A program made the translations under genes and the position numbers. This document shows, one piece after another, positions 21,503 to 31,994 of a stretch of 64,000 bases of DNA (its first letter is position 1; each line of letters opens with the position of its first letter). Location: contig CM070720.1 of assembly GCA_036346275.1 (NCBI GenBank), forward strand, positions 12,873,278 to 12,937,277, in the 5' to 3' direction. Origin of the DNA: Otatea glauca (taxonomy: Eukaryota; Streptophyta; Magnoliopsida; Poales; Poaceae). The notes under the pieces are model-generated. The model did not search any database. It was not told the DNA's origin and saw only the letters and a program-made list of their open reading frames with translations.

Positions 21503-22821
21503 TGTAACATCCTGAAAATGGGTAATAATAAGAAATTAAATAATATATTTGAATAAGTTTTAATTTTTATTTCCCTGGGTTTTTCTGAATTTTTATGAGT
21601 TTTCTTGATTTCTTTCGATTATTCCCTAAAGAGAAAATTCCTTTTTCTAATCAACCAACCATTACTTAAGTAATAAGAAAAGATTTGTGAAATAAAAAAA
21701 CAATAAAAAATCCTTGTAAAATTCGTGGAGCTATCCAGAACACAAAATATAATTTTAAAGTCATGTCAAAATATTAAATGATGAAAAGATAGGTAATTTA
21801 ATGAATCGAGACTAGCAATAGTAAAAATGTCAGAAATTAAATGTTCATAATTTTGATGTGAAAAATTTATATTATCTTCTCCCTGGATAGAGTCATCTGC
21901 AGTAAAAATATCAGGAGATAATCTTTAGGTTTGATATTTATAAAAATCAAAAAAATGAATAGCTAAAAAGTTGGAAACTACAATGTTAGAATTTTACTAA
22001 ATAAACTGTCACGAATCTGAAGATGAAAATTTTACAGGAAGACAATGTGCCCATAAGAAACCTGTAAAAAAAGTTTCTAAATTTTTGAATAAGATAAATG
22101 TACCTAAATAAATGTAAAATAGAATGCATAAATTTGTGCATAGTGCATTGTCAGAATTTTTCTAAATTCTACAGGTGACCAATAGGTCTAAACTTTTTAT
22201 GGTAGGTTCTAAACTAGCTCAAGTACACTCAGTAAATTCCTCATTAATTTACCGATTAGATTGAAAATGGATTCAGTGAACCCAATTCAGCCTTCTCGCA
22301 GATCAAACCGGAGTTCTCGTCCTCTCTCTCTGTCGTGCTGGCCCGATTGACTATGTGGTCCCACCTGTCAGCCGCTGCCACCACCTTCTTCTTCCCCTCT
22401 CGCAGCCGAGCTCGTGCGTGACCAGAGCGCTTCACCGGCTGTAGCTTTGCCACCTCTACCACTTTGCGACTCCCGAGGCAACCGCCTCATTACTAGCTTG
22501 CCACGCCTTGTCCTCGCCCTGGAAATCCGCAATTTGGCCCATGCTTTCTCCTGTTCTAGCGCCGCAAAACTCAGCCGAGTTCACACCAAGGACGGGCTCA
22601 TCTACAATGAATCCCTCGGCTATAAATACCGGATTGAGTTCGCCAAAGATCGTGCTTCAAAAGCCCTCTAGTCTCGTCCATCCTACTCCACTAATCACTG
22701 CCAATTTCGCGTTTTCCCAAATCAGCCGAAGAACCCTAGCTTTCGGTTTGTGATCGATTGAAGGTGATGCAAGCAACCATTCATCAATTGCTTTTCGTTA
22801 TAGCATCACCAGCTCACAAGA

Positions 22822-22909
22822 ATGAAAACCCCTCTGTTTTTTCCAGAGATCTTCAACCGGAGCTCCGCCGCCACCGAACCCCCTTCTTCTCCAAAATTGG
22901 CGAACGGTG
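22822..22909 (+). other. LTR-embedded ATG exon (element D), hypothetical
   Basis: An ATG at 22822, about 200 bp after the TATA box, opens 29 codons (MKTPLFFPEIF..., ending KLANG) and one extra base before the donor-like GGTG|GTGAGC at 22909/22910. The phase (1) matches exon 1 at 24351. In the 3' LTR the same 88-bp block (47125-47212) keeps frame and donor, but its ATG is ATC. Six codon changes are non-synonymous and three synonymous between copies, so no selection is evident after insertion. Confidence 0.4.
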
Positions 22910-23821
22910 GTGAGCTAATTCGACTCTCCTCTGTGCTCTCTACTGATCAAAATGGAACCTCTAGGACCCGTGGATGCTTTAGGTAGAACCGATTCCATCG
23001 GAGATGCCCTCTGTCGCCGGCACAACAGGTTGTCATGGCCTCTGCCGCTCGTCCACGGTGGCGACCCATCTCCGGTCGTCGTCGAGGGCCTTTGAGCTAT
23101 ACCCTAGGTGCGTACTATCATGATGAAGCCGTAGGTGTAACCCATTCCTCCTGGCTGGAGCAAGTTTGCCGGCGGCGAGCCAAAGCCGTGCGCGCCCTGT
23201 TTCGTGTCCCTGACAGGTAGACCCAGCTTGTCAGCGACCCGGCGGGATTCAAATAGAATCTGGTGCACCGCGAAAGACGTTTTCGGTTCAGTGAAACCGT
23301 ATTTCGTTATTTTTCCTGTTTTTCAGAACTAGTTCAAATTCAAACTTCAATATCTTTTGCATTTTAAATCCAGATGAGATGAAACCAATTTCTAAATTCA
23401 CCTAAAATCAAGAGCTTCCGAAATATGCAAAAATATTTTGAAAGGATATTCTGGAAAAGCATTTTAATACAAAGGTGAATAGTAGATATGAAAATAGACT
23501 AAATGTAGAAACTTTGCAAATAAAGTTGAAATTGTATGGAACCAATTTTGTTATGACTCTCATTCTACTAGGAACCCATGCATATAAAAATATTTGGTTA
23601 ACTAGTTATTTTAGGTCTTTTCTATTGAAATCAAATGTTGTTAGTTTGATTAAATAATAATAAATTAATTAATAAGAAAAGAATTTCAGGAGGGTGCTAA
23701 GCATATTTCTTTTTCAGCATGATAGTAGTATGATGTTAGGCTAGCTAAAAACATTGGATAACTCGTGGGTTATGCAAATAAGTTGTCTCCTAGTATAAAA
23801 GGGCATAAATAAGCTTATGCA

Positions 23822-23822
23822 A

Positions 23823-23857
<35 letters not shown>

Positions 23858-23880
23858 CGTGTGTGTGTATGGGTATGTGT
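23822..23880. repeat. TA/TG microsatellite in the D 5' LTR
   Basis: An (at)n run is followed by about 20 tg repeats. The 3' LTR has the matching tract at about 48125-48163 with different repeat numbers, as expected for slippage after insertion. Confidence 0.9.
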
Positions 23881-24350
23881 TTATATAAGGCCATGCACGC
23901 ATCTAATAAATAGCACATGAGGATTTAGTACATAACCTGGTAGGTTATGCATCCATAATAAAATGGCAGCAATAAGTTTGGTGATGAATGAGTAATTCGA
24001 AAGTCTATAAATACATTGCTTTGCATCTGAATCCTTTTAACAACATGCTATTTTATGTTATCACCATAAGACAAATCTTTTTACTTCAAATAATTTTAGC
24101 AACTAGAATTTGTTAAAAATAAAATGATTATTTCACATGAAGCAAGAAATACTTGATATCTTTTAGTCCAAAAGCAGTAAAGGTAACCACCAATGAAAAG
24201 GCAGTATAACCACATAAACATGAATCAAAATCTTACCAATAGATACTCATGGTTCTTCGAATAAGTTTTTATTTGGATTTTCTATCTGTCTTCTTTTTGC
24301 CCTTATATTGGTTCGCTATTTATTGTATGTTATTCTTGATGATCGACGAG

Positions 24351-24428
24351 TAGATTTCGATGAGCCTGAGTTAGTAGACGACGACCTCGCCGACGATCCG
24401 GACTTTATTCCCGACTGCGATCAGCAAG
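24351..24428 (+). other. LTR-embedded acidic exon 1 (element D), hypothetical
   Basis: After gatcgacgag, two bases (TA) and 25 codons read DFDEPELVDDDLADDPDF and then IPDCDQQ, ending with one base before AC (a GC donor in B and F; mutated here). The acidic pattern DPDxIPDxDxQ is shared with F and the final DQQ with B. The copy in the 3' LTR is not in the window because CACTA element I inserted about 60 bp upstream of it. Confidence 0.45.
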
Positions 24429-25251
24429 ACAAGCACCCCCTTGACCATATTGGTCATATTACTTCAAATATTTACTTTCAATGTTTGCAAAGCTATTATG
24501 CATGTGCATACTTGTCATAAAAATGCTATGTTGGAATATTGGTAGATATACCTAATATCTCATGGAACTTTCTTGATAAGTATGGATATGTGAACCTTGA
24601 TAACCATAGAAAATGGGTAGACACTACATAGTGTCAATTTGGGTATACTCGATTAATAACCATGCTTAGCCATGCTCATTTAGCAATGGGATAGATGACC
24701 AAATCAAACTGCTTCTTGGGAATTTGAAAATGTTGGAATTACAAACTCAAAATAAAACTATGGTTTAGATGTGGGCAATTATTGGCATTAGCCGGTTGTG
24801 CAAGAGCTAGACTTGTACGTAGTGTAGGGGGAGATTATTGCCTGTGTTGGATTAAGGACTGAGCTATGGGTTGTTTTCAAGCCAAGACTTCCGTGCAACC
24901 ACAAGTGCTGGGATGGGGCAGCCTTAACCTATTAAGTTGCTTAGGTCTGGCTTTGCACATTGGTTGGCGGGAGATAGTATGAGCATTCCTTACTATGTTT
25001 GCTTATGAAGGGCTTCCACTCTTCGTTGTGGGTAAATGCATATCGGTATAACGGTGTACGCCTTGGTATGGAAAGAAACCCTTATCGCTGGGATTTACTG
25101 CTCGTGTTACCACATTAAAATGTGAAAGATCGAAAAAGGCGACTAGAGGGGGGGTGAATAGGAGCCAAATACAATTTTTCGAATAAATTTCCCCCCTAGA
25201 ATTCAAACCACCAAAAGTCCAGAAAGAAACTGCATTGGTCGGGTATCTCTA

Positions 25252-25655
25252 GTCGGATGAACAGTACCCCCGACCTACAGAGGTCGGATGAACAGTACTC
25301 CCGACCAAAGACTGGTCGGATGAATGCGATTTCGACCGAAGTGGTCGGATGAACAGTAATCCCGACCTGAAGTGGTCGGATGAACAGTACTCGGGTGAAT
25401 AGTGTTCGGGTGAACAATATCCCGATCGGACGAACAGTACGCCCGACCTGCGGAGGTCGGATGAACAGTACTCGGGTGAATAGTGTTCGGGTGAACAGTA
25501 CCCCGACCGGATGAACAGTACGCCCGACCTACGGAGGTCGGATGAACAGTACTCGGGTGAATAGTGCTCAGATGAACAGTACCTCCCGACCGATGAACAG
25601 TGCGTCCGACCTACAGAGGTCGGATGAACAGTACTCGGGGTCGGATGAACAGTAG
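25252..25655. repeat. Array of short palindromic GGTCGG...GATGAACAGTAC repeats in J
   Basis: About a dozen copies of gatgaacagtac alternate with cgacctacagaggtcgg-like inverted repeats (CGACCT...AGGTCG). A longer unit near 90 bp (cggaggtcgg, gatgaacagta, ctcgggtgaatagtg, ttcgggtgaacagta) recurs from 25440 to 25640. Each CGACCT/AGGTCG pair can fold into a small hairpin. Confidence 0.8.
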
Positions 25656-27127
25656 AATCAGCACGATCTTAAAAACAGAAATCGATGTAACTTTTGATCG
25701 GCTGATCCAAAAACAGTGAAACTTGGTGTGCACCTCCCTAAGGATGTCAGGAACCTATTTCACCATCAATCGAAGGAATTGATACCAAGGTTCCGTCCCT
25801 TTCGCTTTAACAAATGCAACACCAAAAGCAGAGTCACGAACACGGACTTTACCCTAACTTGCTGGTGGGAGTTGATGGTCGTAATATCCTTCGATAACTC
25901 TCCACAAATCACAGCAAGTAAGTACACGAAGAAACAACCCTTCAAACAGATAGAAACACTATCCAAAACTAGGCACGTAAATTGGTTTCTTCCAAAATGA
26001 ATAGAAGAGGTTGTAGATTGCCTAGATGATTGGGATATGATCTATAGAAGATTCATCCAACAATCTTTCATCCTTGGCAATAAGAACCGAAGCCAATCAA
26101 GACTAACGAATCGCAAGTCACACGTTTACGCACTTTAAGAACACAGATTTACAACTTGCAACAAGAACGCAAGGATTGCCTAAATGATTAAAGCACGAAT
26201 CCAGAGAAGAGTTCATCAATCATGAATTTCAAAAGGACTCAAAAGCATGTAGAAGGAGATGAGGCAAATCCAAATTACGTAAAGTAAATTGCAAGTAAGT
26301 AAATGCGAATTTAGATAATGAATTTAAGTGCGTAATGTAAATACGTAAGAGAAATGAAACAGAATATAAGTGAAGAACATTTCATTTCGGAAGGAGGTTT
26401 ACAAAGCCTCACAACAAAGTGGGCAAAACTCAAACGAGCAGCAAAAACCTCAGAACCTTCAAAACCTTCACCGAGGGGAGGCTGCCCCTACCCCTCTATT
26501 TATAGTGACTTGGGATCAATTCCCACCTTTGGATGTTCTGCTTCAATCCTAAGCCAACATCCAAGAGTCAGGATTTGATCCTTACACTCGTCACTCTCAA
26601 CAACTCTCAACTACTCACGTAGACTTTCCTCACCTGCTCACCCCCAAGGAGACACCCCTCTCCCTGTCTATTCATAGCAGGCTTGGAACACCTACCACCC
26701 TTGGATGAGCCTCTAAACCCTAGAGCACTCCATCAAGGGCTGAGATTTTACCCACTCACAAAGCTATGCATGGGCTCACCCGAAACCCAACAACCCAACG
26801 GGTTTTGCACGCTTTCAACTCACACTAACTTGACCCGCTACTCTATCTTCCTCGACCGCGATCCAACGGTCCTCCTAGATCGAGCAACTCCAAGTTAGCA
26901 TCTCATCCATTCCTTTGTCTTCTCGGCTTGCGGCTACTCCACGGCCTCGGTCATCTTTGGCGACACCTTGATCATCCGGACCTCGGCTCTCGGCCTAGTC
27001 ACGATCCCTTCGCCTCACCATGACCTAGCTCCAAAGTCCCGCAACCATCATAGACAAGGAAACCACATCACATAGCAATGTCCAACAACACATATCCATC
27101 TCAACAGAAGATATACACTATGTCGAC

Positions 27128-27560
27128 CGGATAACCCCGACCACACGTGGTCCGACCACGGTTTCCATCCCGACCACCCATGGTCCGACCATCGGTCTCC
27201 ATCCCGACCACTCGAGGTCCGACCACTGGTCTCCATCCCGACCACTCGAGGTCCGACCATCGGTCTCCGTCCCGACCACTCGGGTCCGACCACCGGTCTT
27301 CGTCCCGACCACTCGAGTCCGACCATCGGTCTTCGTCCGACCACTCGGGTCCGACCATCGGTCTTCGTCCCGACCACTCGGGTCCGACCATCGGTCTTCG
27401 TCCCGACCACTCGGGTCCGACCATCGGTCTTCGTCCCGACCACTGGGGTCGGATGGCCGGGTCTTCCAACTAGCCAAAGCCTGCACCACTGGGTGGACGA
27501 CCGTCTCCCTCTCGACCAAAAAGCCTCCGACCACTCGGGGTCGGACAACTCGTCTCCGAC
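27128..27560. repeat. Array of about 32-bp CGACCACTCGGGTCCGACC repeats in J
   Basis: Direct repeats of cgaccactcgggtccgacc followed by atcggtcttcgtcc run from about 27130 to 27460 with looser copies to 27560. The long open frames on both strands here are by-products of the repeat period and not genes. Confidence 0.85.
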
Positions 27561-28262
27561 CAGCCAAACACCTGACCACTCGGATCAAACTCAAATTCAA
27601 GCACAACATGCTAAACCACAGTCAATTACTCATCACCATCAGGGATAGACCTCCACATGGTCTTTCAAAATGATAGGGAATTACTGTCATGTTTTCTTCT
27701 CCACAACAAGGATTCAACATCATCGGGCTGGTGCAAAGTTAGGTTTAAAGAATGTAACAGTTATGTCATGATCACCATGCCGACACCCGAAAGGAAGAGT
27801 GTCAACTGGCCTGGCAAAAATGGCAGATCATTTCTTGGGGGTAAAGCTGTACACCTCTGCAGAGTGTAAATCTAATTAATTAGCCGCGCCTACGGTTAAA
27901 GGCACTTGGTAAAGTCATTACATGGTTAGAGTTTTAATATTTCAGAATGATTTAATGGGGAAATGGTGTTTTGGAATATATTTCATGTTAAGGGATGACA
28001 TGGGAATGGATTGAATCAGTCGGGTAGACTGTGTTATGATGATTAATTTATGCTGTCAGTACATGTTATTACAACAGATGCTCTTTTATAAATTTCGGTT
28101 GCAATGTAGTATATAATTATGCGTCAATTTGCAAATGCAAAAATAACTGTAGAAACCATTCCATTGCTATGACCTGCATTTATTTATATTTGCATTTGCG
28201 ATACACTATCACACTTGCTGAGTACACCATATACTCAATCTTGCTATCAATGTTGTTTTTAG

Positions 28263-28336
28263 GTGATGATATCGAATACTCCGATGATCATTACGACCAT
28301 ACAGGATTCAGGGGTTATGATGATGATCTTTTCTAG
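28263..28336 (+). other. LTR-embedded acidic exon 2 (element D), hypothetical
   Basis: After tgttgtttttag (a good acceptor) two bases complete a split codon, then DDIEYSDDHYDHTGFRGY and DDDLF and a TAG at 28334-28336. The phase matches exon 1. F has the closely related ending GFDDSLF plus stop. The stop is 240 nt before the LTR end. The GAGTAC hairpin is at 28220-28236, 26 nt before the acceptor. Confidence 0.45.
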
Positions 28337-28579
28337 GGATTTACCTTGTCTGTTGTGTGAGGGTGAATGGGCATACTACAAGAGAAATAAAGTTTCCACT
28401 GCTACTTTCAAGTTTTTGGGTTGTAATACTATTATGTAATCTCCGACGCTTAACATGTGTAATATTATTGTGTATGGATGTGATCTCAATTTGTAATCTG
28501 TGTGTACTAGCCACTTATCATGGGACTAGTACAGTATGCATTGTTGGTATTAAATATAAAAAATGGGGGCCTTACAAGT

Positions 28580-28592
28580 TGGTATCAGAGCC
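28580..28592 (+). promoter_or_regulatory. Element D primer-binding site (initiator tRNA-Met)
   Basis: tggtatcagagcc lies three bases after the LTR end ccttaca, the same arrangement as in B. Confidence 0.9.
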
Positions 28593-28829
28593 ATGCAGAC
28601 TGTAGGAAAACCTTAGTTAGCATGGCCGCTAGTCAAAAGAAAATTTAATAAGTTTAAGAACTAGAGCTTAATTTATAAATATATCTTTACTAATACTTCT
28701 CTTTATTACCTTAACTATCTGTTAATCCTTCTTATCTACTCTAAATGGAAAAATTATAATCTTCTCTTTGTTTAAAACAAATGGATATTATCCTATGCTA
28801 TGAGTCGAATGCTCGTGAGGAGACAGGAA

Positions 28830-29640
28830 TTAAGGGAGCGCTAGCCAAAATGTTTGATGTGGCACAATATACTGAGAATCCTCGATATATGGTATACTAC
28901 GTGGCTCTCAGTTCCTCCTCAGTCGAGTATGCAGCCTGACTACATATTCTTGCCCGCGCATCGTATGATGAAGGGGAGCGTAATTTCGAAGGCTATGGCT
29001 CAACTATGGATGTTGCTATGAGCGATGCTGCTTACACCGCTGTTGTATTCGCCTGCACCACGCTCTCCCAGAACTGCATTCTGCATATCGCTTGTATCCC
29101 TCTCGATCGCCACTTGGATACACTTCCTACCCAGATCCTTCAGGCATTCACCTAGATAGAATTCACACCTTGGTGGAGTTTAGTAATGCTGCTGATGAGC
29201 ATCATCGCCGCATAGCCCTGGAGGCAGTTGTTTGTCGCCGTCGTGTGGGCTACCTGGAAGGAGTGATCGCTCCATTTGTAAACATGGGGTTTATCTCTCG
29301 CTCAGTTCTAGGTAAGCTGCACCACCGCACCCAAGTTCCACCGCACTCGCTGTCCTCGCCATCGTTTCACCACCGCCTCACAGCACCCACCAGCCTTCGT
29401 CGCACCGCCCGCATGTCAGTGGGAGGTAGCCTGCCTTGCCAAACGTAATGCAGAGTCCGGACCTTCTACTTCCCGTCATCCCAAGACGACTCAGGTGTCC
29501 CGAGATGCTTGCTTGGCTTCAGCAGGAAGCTCTTCGGAGAAATCTCCACCGCTGAATGTTGACGACCTCAATACGGGTTTTGCTGGTTGGCTTGAAACCA
29601 ATGATTAGGATAGCTTAAGACCTCGTAGGAATAAGAGGTG
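28830..29640 (+). pseudogene. Element D pre-gag ORF 1 (broken, function unknown)
   Basis: Readable segments such as EGYGSTMDVAMSDAAYTAVV and, in 29092-29448, YPSRSPLGYTSYPDPSGIHL and LEAVVCRRRVGYLEGVIAPF suggest an alpha-helical protein. Grass Tekay-like elements often have an extra ORF before gag. I know no function for it. Frame changes occur near 29090 and after 29450. A donor-like site ctag|gtaagct lies at 29311. It could be coding or a spliced leader. Confidence 0.5.
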
Positions 29641-29975
29641 ACCCTATATAATATAGGTAGCAAGGCAGACTTTTGGTATTTTATGGTAGTATGTTATGTA
29701 ATATACTTACCAAGGAAGTCCTTAGTATTGTACTGTTAAGAATGTAAAATATTATCTATATGAATGAAAACGTTTGGGTGTCAAGAAATTTTTGTATTCC
29801 TTGGATTGCATTCGTAAATATTTAATATAAAAGTTAGATTTTTTGCGACATTGCAAACTTTCTCACAAAAGATGGCATGGTGAGAAAAAAAATAATTATT
29901 GTAATCCTTTTCTTCCAATTTGAAGTATTATATTTTTATGTTGTTACTAATTATTTCTCTTTTCAATAATTTTAG

Positions 29976-30456
29976 ATGGCTAAAAATATAAACTGGTCTG
30001 ATATTGCAAGAGAGTTGGCTAAAAATTTAGGTCATAAAAAGCATGCACCTATTTTTGGTATCAAGCAAACACAAATTGGATATAAGTTTCTAGTTATGCC
30101 ACCACAACTCTTGAAGGCCAAAAATTGCATCATAATGTGAAACACCACAATGAATCTAAGCATGAAGCAATTCAACAGTCAGGCCGTAAGCTTATGCGCT
30201 GGATATGCAAAGCACACCATATTGATATAAAGGTGTATGTCCGATCATATGAGGCTAATATGGGATCCCAAAATCCAGCAAGAGAACCAAGGCGTCGAGT
30301 TGGTAATCGACACGATTATTTGCGCCAATTCCAACCAGTTGGAGTGCAGAACCATCCACCTTTATCTTCCAGTTCAGAAAGTAGCTGTGACGTAAATTCA
30401 CCACCGCCTTATCCAGTAGTTCGAGGTGTAGGGATTATACCTAGCGATTCTGATTA
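29976..30456 (+). pseudogene. Element D pre-gag ORF 2 (broken, function unknown)
   Basis: It follows a pyrimidine-rich tract ending ttttcaataattttag directly before ATGGCT, so it looks like the start of a spliced exon. It reads MAKNINWSDIARELAKNLGH, shifts frame near 30115, then continues 30125-30457 as a basic segment (RKLMRWICKAHHIDIKVYV, NPAREPRRRVGNRHDYL) with a Ser/Pro-rich tail and a stop. I do not recognise the family. 30460-30745 is noncoding and ends in another acceptor-like ctccctactttgcag just before the gag ATG. Confidence 0.45.
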
Positions 30457-30745
30457 AGGGAGTAATAGAGTCTTATGTTATAGGTTTGAGGTAGTAGTTA
30501 AGTCAGTCAGTTTGTAATACATATATCAATATATATGTGATCTTTTGGTATGGTATGACTTCTTGTTCGAGAGTTCTCTTTGTGTTATCTTATGGATATC
30601 TCTCGCTAATATAACTTCAAAGTGAAAGTTTTCGATGAGATGATCCTTGGAGCAGCATGAGTATATACCTGTTGCTTATTAAAAATAACTACTATATATT
30701 TTATATTTATCAGTGCTAATAAAATAATTCTCCCTACTTTGCAGG

Positions 30746-31229
30746 ATGCCAGTAATGCGATCCCTTAGTCATCTTTTGGAAAGTGAGACTACACCTGAGA
30801 CCCAATCTCAAAGGAATGTAATCCCGACACCAGCTCAACCAAATCCAATGCATCCTTTAGCAAGAACCTCATCGTCCCAACCCGCTAATCGCGTCAATCC
30901 TCCTCCTCCACAAAATCAACCAAATCCAATTCCAGAAGATCAATTACCTAAACCCCTGACCATGGCTCAAGTACTCGCCATGATTGAGCAAAACCGTCAA
31001 ACTCAGACTATTCTTCTCCAGCAAATGGTTCAAAATACTGCTAATATTGGCACAACCATTGCTAGAGGTGGCAATGGAAACACTCCCCATTACTCCAAGC
31101 TAAATGAGTTTCTTAAAACTCAACCACCCATCTTTTCTTCCACAACTGATCCATTGGAAGCTAACGACTAGCTTCGTTCGGTCGAGAGTAAATTGGCCAT
31201 CGCACAATGCAATGACCAAGAGAAAGTAC
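30746..31229 (+). pseudogene. Element D gag, part 1
   Basis: ATG at 30746 opens a Pro/Gln/Asn-rich N-terminus followed by PLTMAQVLAMIEQNRQTQTI and FLKTQPPIFSSTTDPLEAND. A stop (TAG at 31169-31171) replaces the usual Trp codon. The gag text continues to DQEKV at 31229, where element E is inserted. The reading resumes at 35237 with LYSSYQLQGTVAAWWENYQ. Confidence 0.85.
31225..31229 (+). repeat. Element E target-site duplication AGTAC (left)
   Basis: AGTAC at 31225-31229 is repeated at 35232-35236. Removing E and one copy restores the local gag reading of D. Confidence 0.95.
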
Positions 31230-31980
31230 TGATAAGACCACGACGGCCCAGCAATCCATGCTTCTATCTCAAGCCAAGACAATGGCCCAACAACTTCTGA
31301 TGCTCCAATCCCAGCCCAAGATCAAGCTCAATTCGTTCACGAGTCTAGTTCGACCCCTAGGATAGCACGACAATAAAACAACCATATCTAAGTCATACGA
31401 AGTCCAATTGAGGCGTTCTTGAACTCTACGGAGAAGCCCACGACGAGAGCTTTCCAACGGAAGTGGTTTCTGGTCCAAACTCCCAATGGATCAACAGGAA
31501 TCATCAAATCAATATGATGAACAGAATCTGCCATGTACTGCGCCACCTCCACTTGGGCCCAAAGGCCTTGTACGACCTAGGGTTTCACGGCCACCCCCTT
31601 GGACACCTCCCTTGCCCTCTTCCTCATATATATTCAGTAGCCGTCACTAGAATAGAAGGGTTTTGCTTAGATTACAACTAGACACTTTGTCAGTTTTTCG
31701 CCGTTCATCGGTTTGTGGAACCCCAACTCGTGTGCTTAATATTATTCGCAATTTCAGATTGCATCTTCTACGTTCTTGCTTGTGTTCTCGATTCGCATGC
31801 AGGGATAAGCCTTCTTGGCAAGGTCAACCGTATTTGTGCGTGGTTGATAACCAACGGAGCCGTGGTGTAGCGATTGCAGGGTTCGAATCAGTTCTGATTG
31901 GGAGCCAGATCATCAACGTCGAGTTCTCCACCAATCGACTTACTATTACCTATCGGAAGATCGGGCCACCGTTCCCATCA
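31230..31980 (+). repeat. Element E 5' LTR
   Basis: 751 bp, starting tgataagacc and ending cgttcccatca. It differs from the 3' LTR mainly by changes where this copy has T or A and the other has C or G. A catatatattcag stretch near 31629 may hold the promoter. Confidence 0.95.
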
Positions 31981-31982
31981 AG

Positions 31983-31994
31983 TGGTATCAGAGC
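31983..31994 (+). promoter_or_regulatory. Element E primer-binding site (initiator tRNA-Met)
   Basis: tggtatcagagc begins two bases after the LTR end. The leader from 31995 to 33278 is AT-rich with no recognisable gene. Confidence 0.9.

Larger units (their letters stand above)
25123..27667. mobile_element. Element J: 2.5-kb solo LTR with TSD AAATG
   Basis: The left end tgaaagatcg and the right end ggtctttca form an imperfect inverted repeat with TG/CA termini. It is flanked by AAATG at 25118-25122 and 27668-27672. It interrupts the D 5' LTR between modules that are contiguous in the F LTR. No primer site, polypurine tract or protein domain is seen inside. It contains two GGTCGG-rich repeat arrays and a GC-rich middle (26400-27060) without a credible gene. 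A non-autonomous element with 5-bp TSD is the alternative. Confidence 0.8.
21503..28576 (+). repeat. Element D 5' LTR (4.5 kb plus the J insertion)
   Basis: It runs from tgtaacatcctg to ccttaca. Its layout is an AT-rich start (21503-22280), a GC-rich core with TATA box ctataaatacc near 22620, an AT-rich stretch with a TA/TG microsatellite, then modules shared with the B and F LTRs, such as ctgtacacctctgcagagtg (27848) and cttgctgagtac (28214). The 3' LTR copy (45805-48351) lacks 237 bp equivalent to 23924-24160. Three exon-like segments are listed separately. Confidence 0.9.

Noticed and set aside
25240..27560. CRISPR-like array
   Set aside because: Repeats are not spaced by unique spacers of equal size; the context is a plant LTR.
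27048..27609. Long overlapping open frames on both strands in J
   Set aside because: They follow the about 32-bp direct repeat, with the same text in several frames; a repeat by-product.
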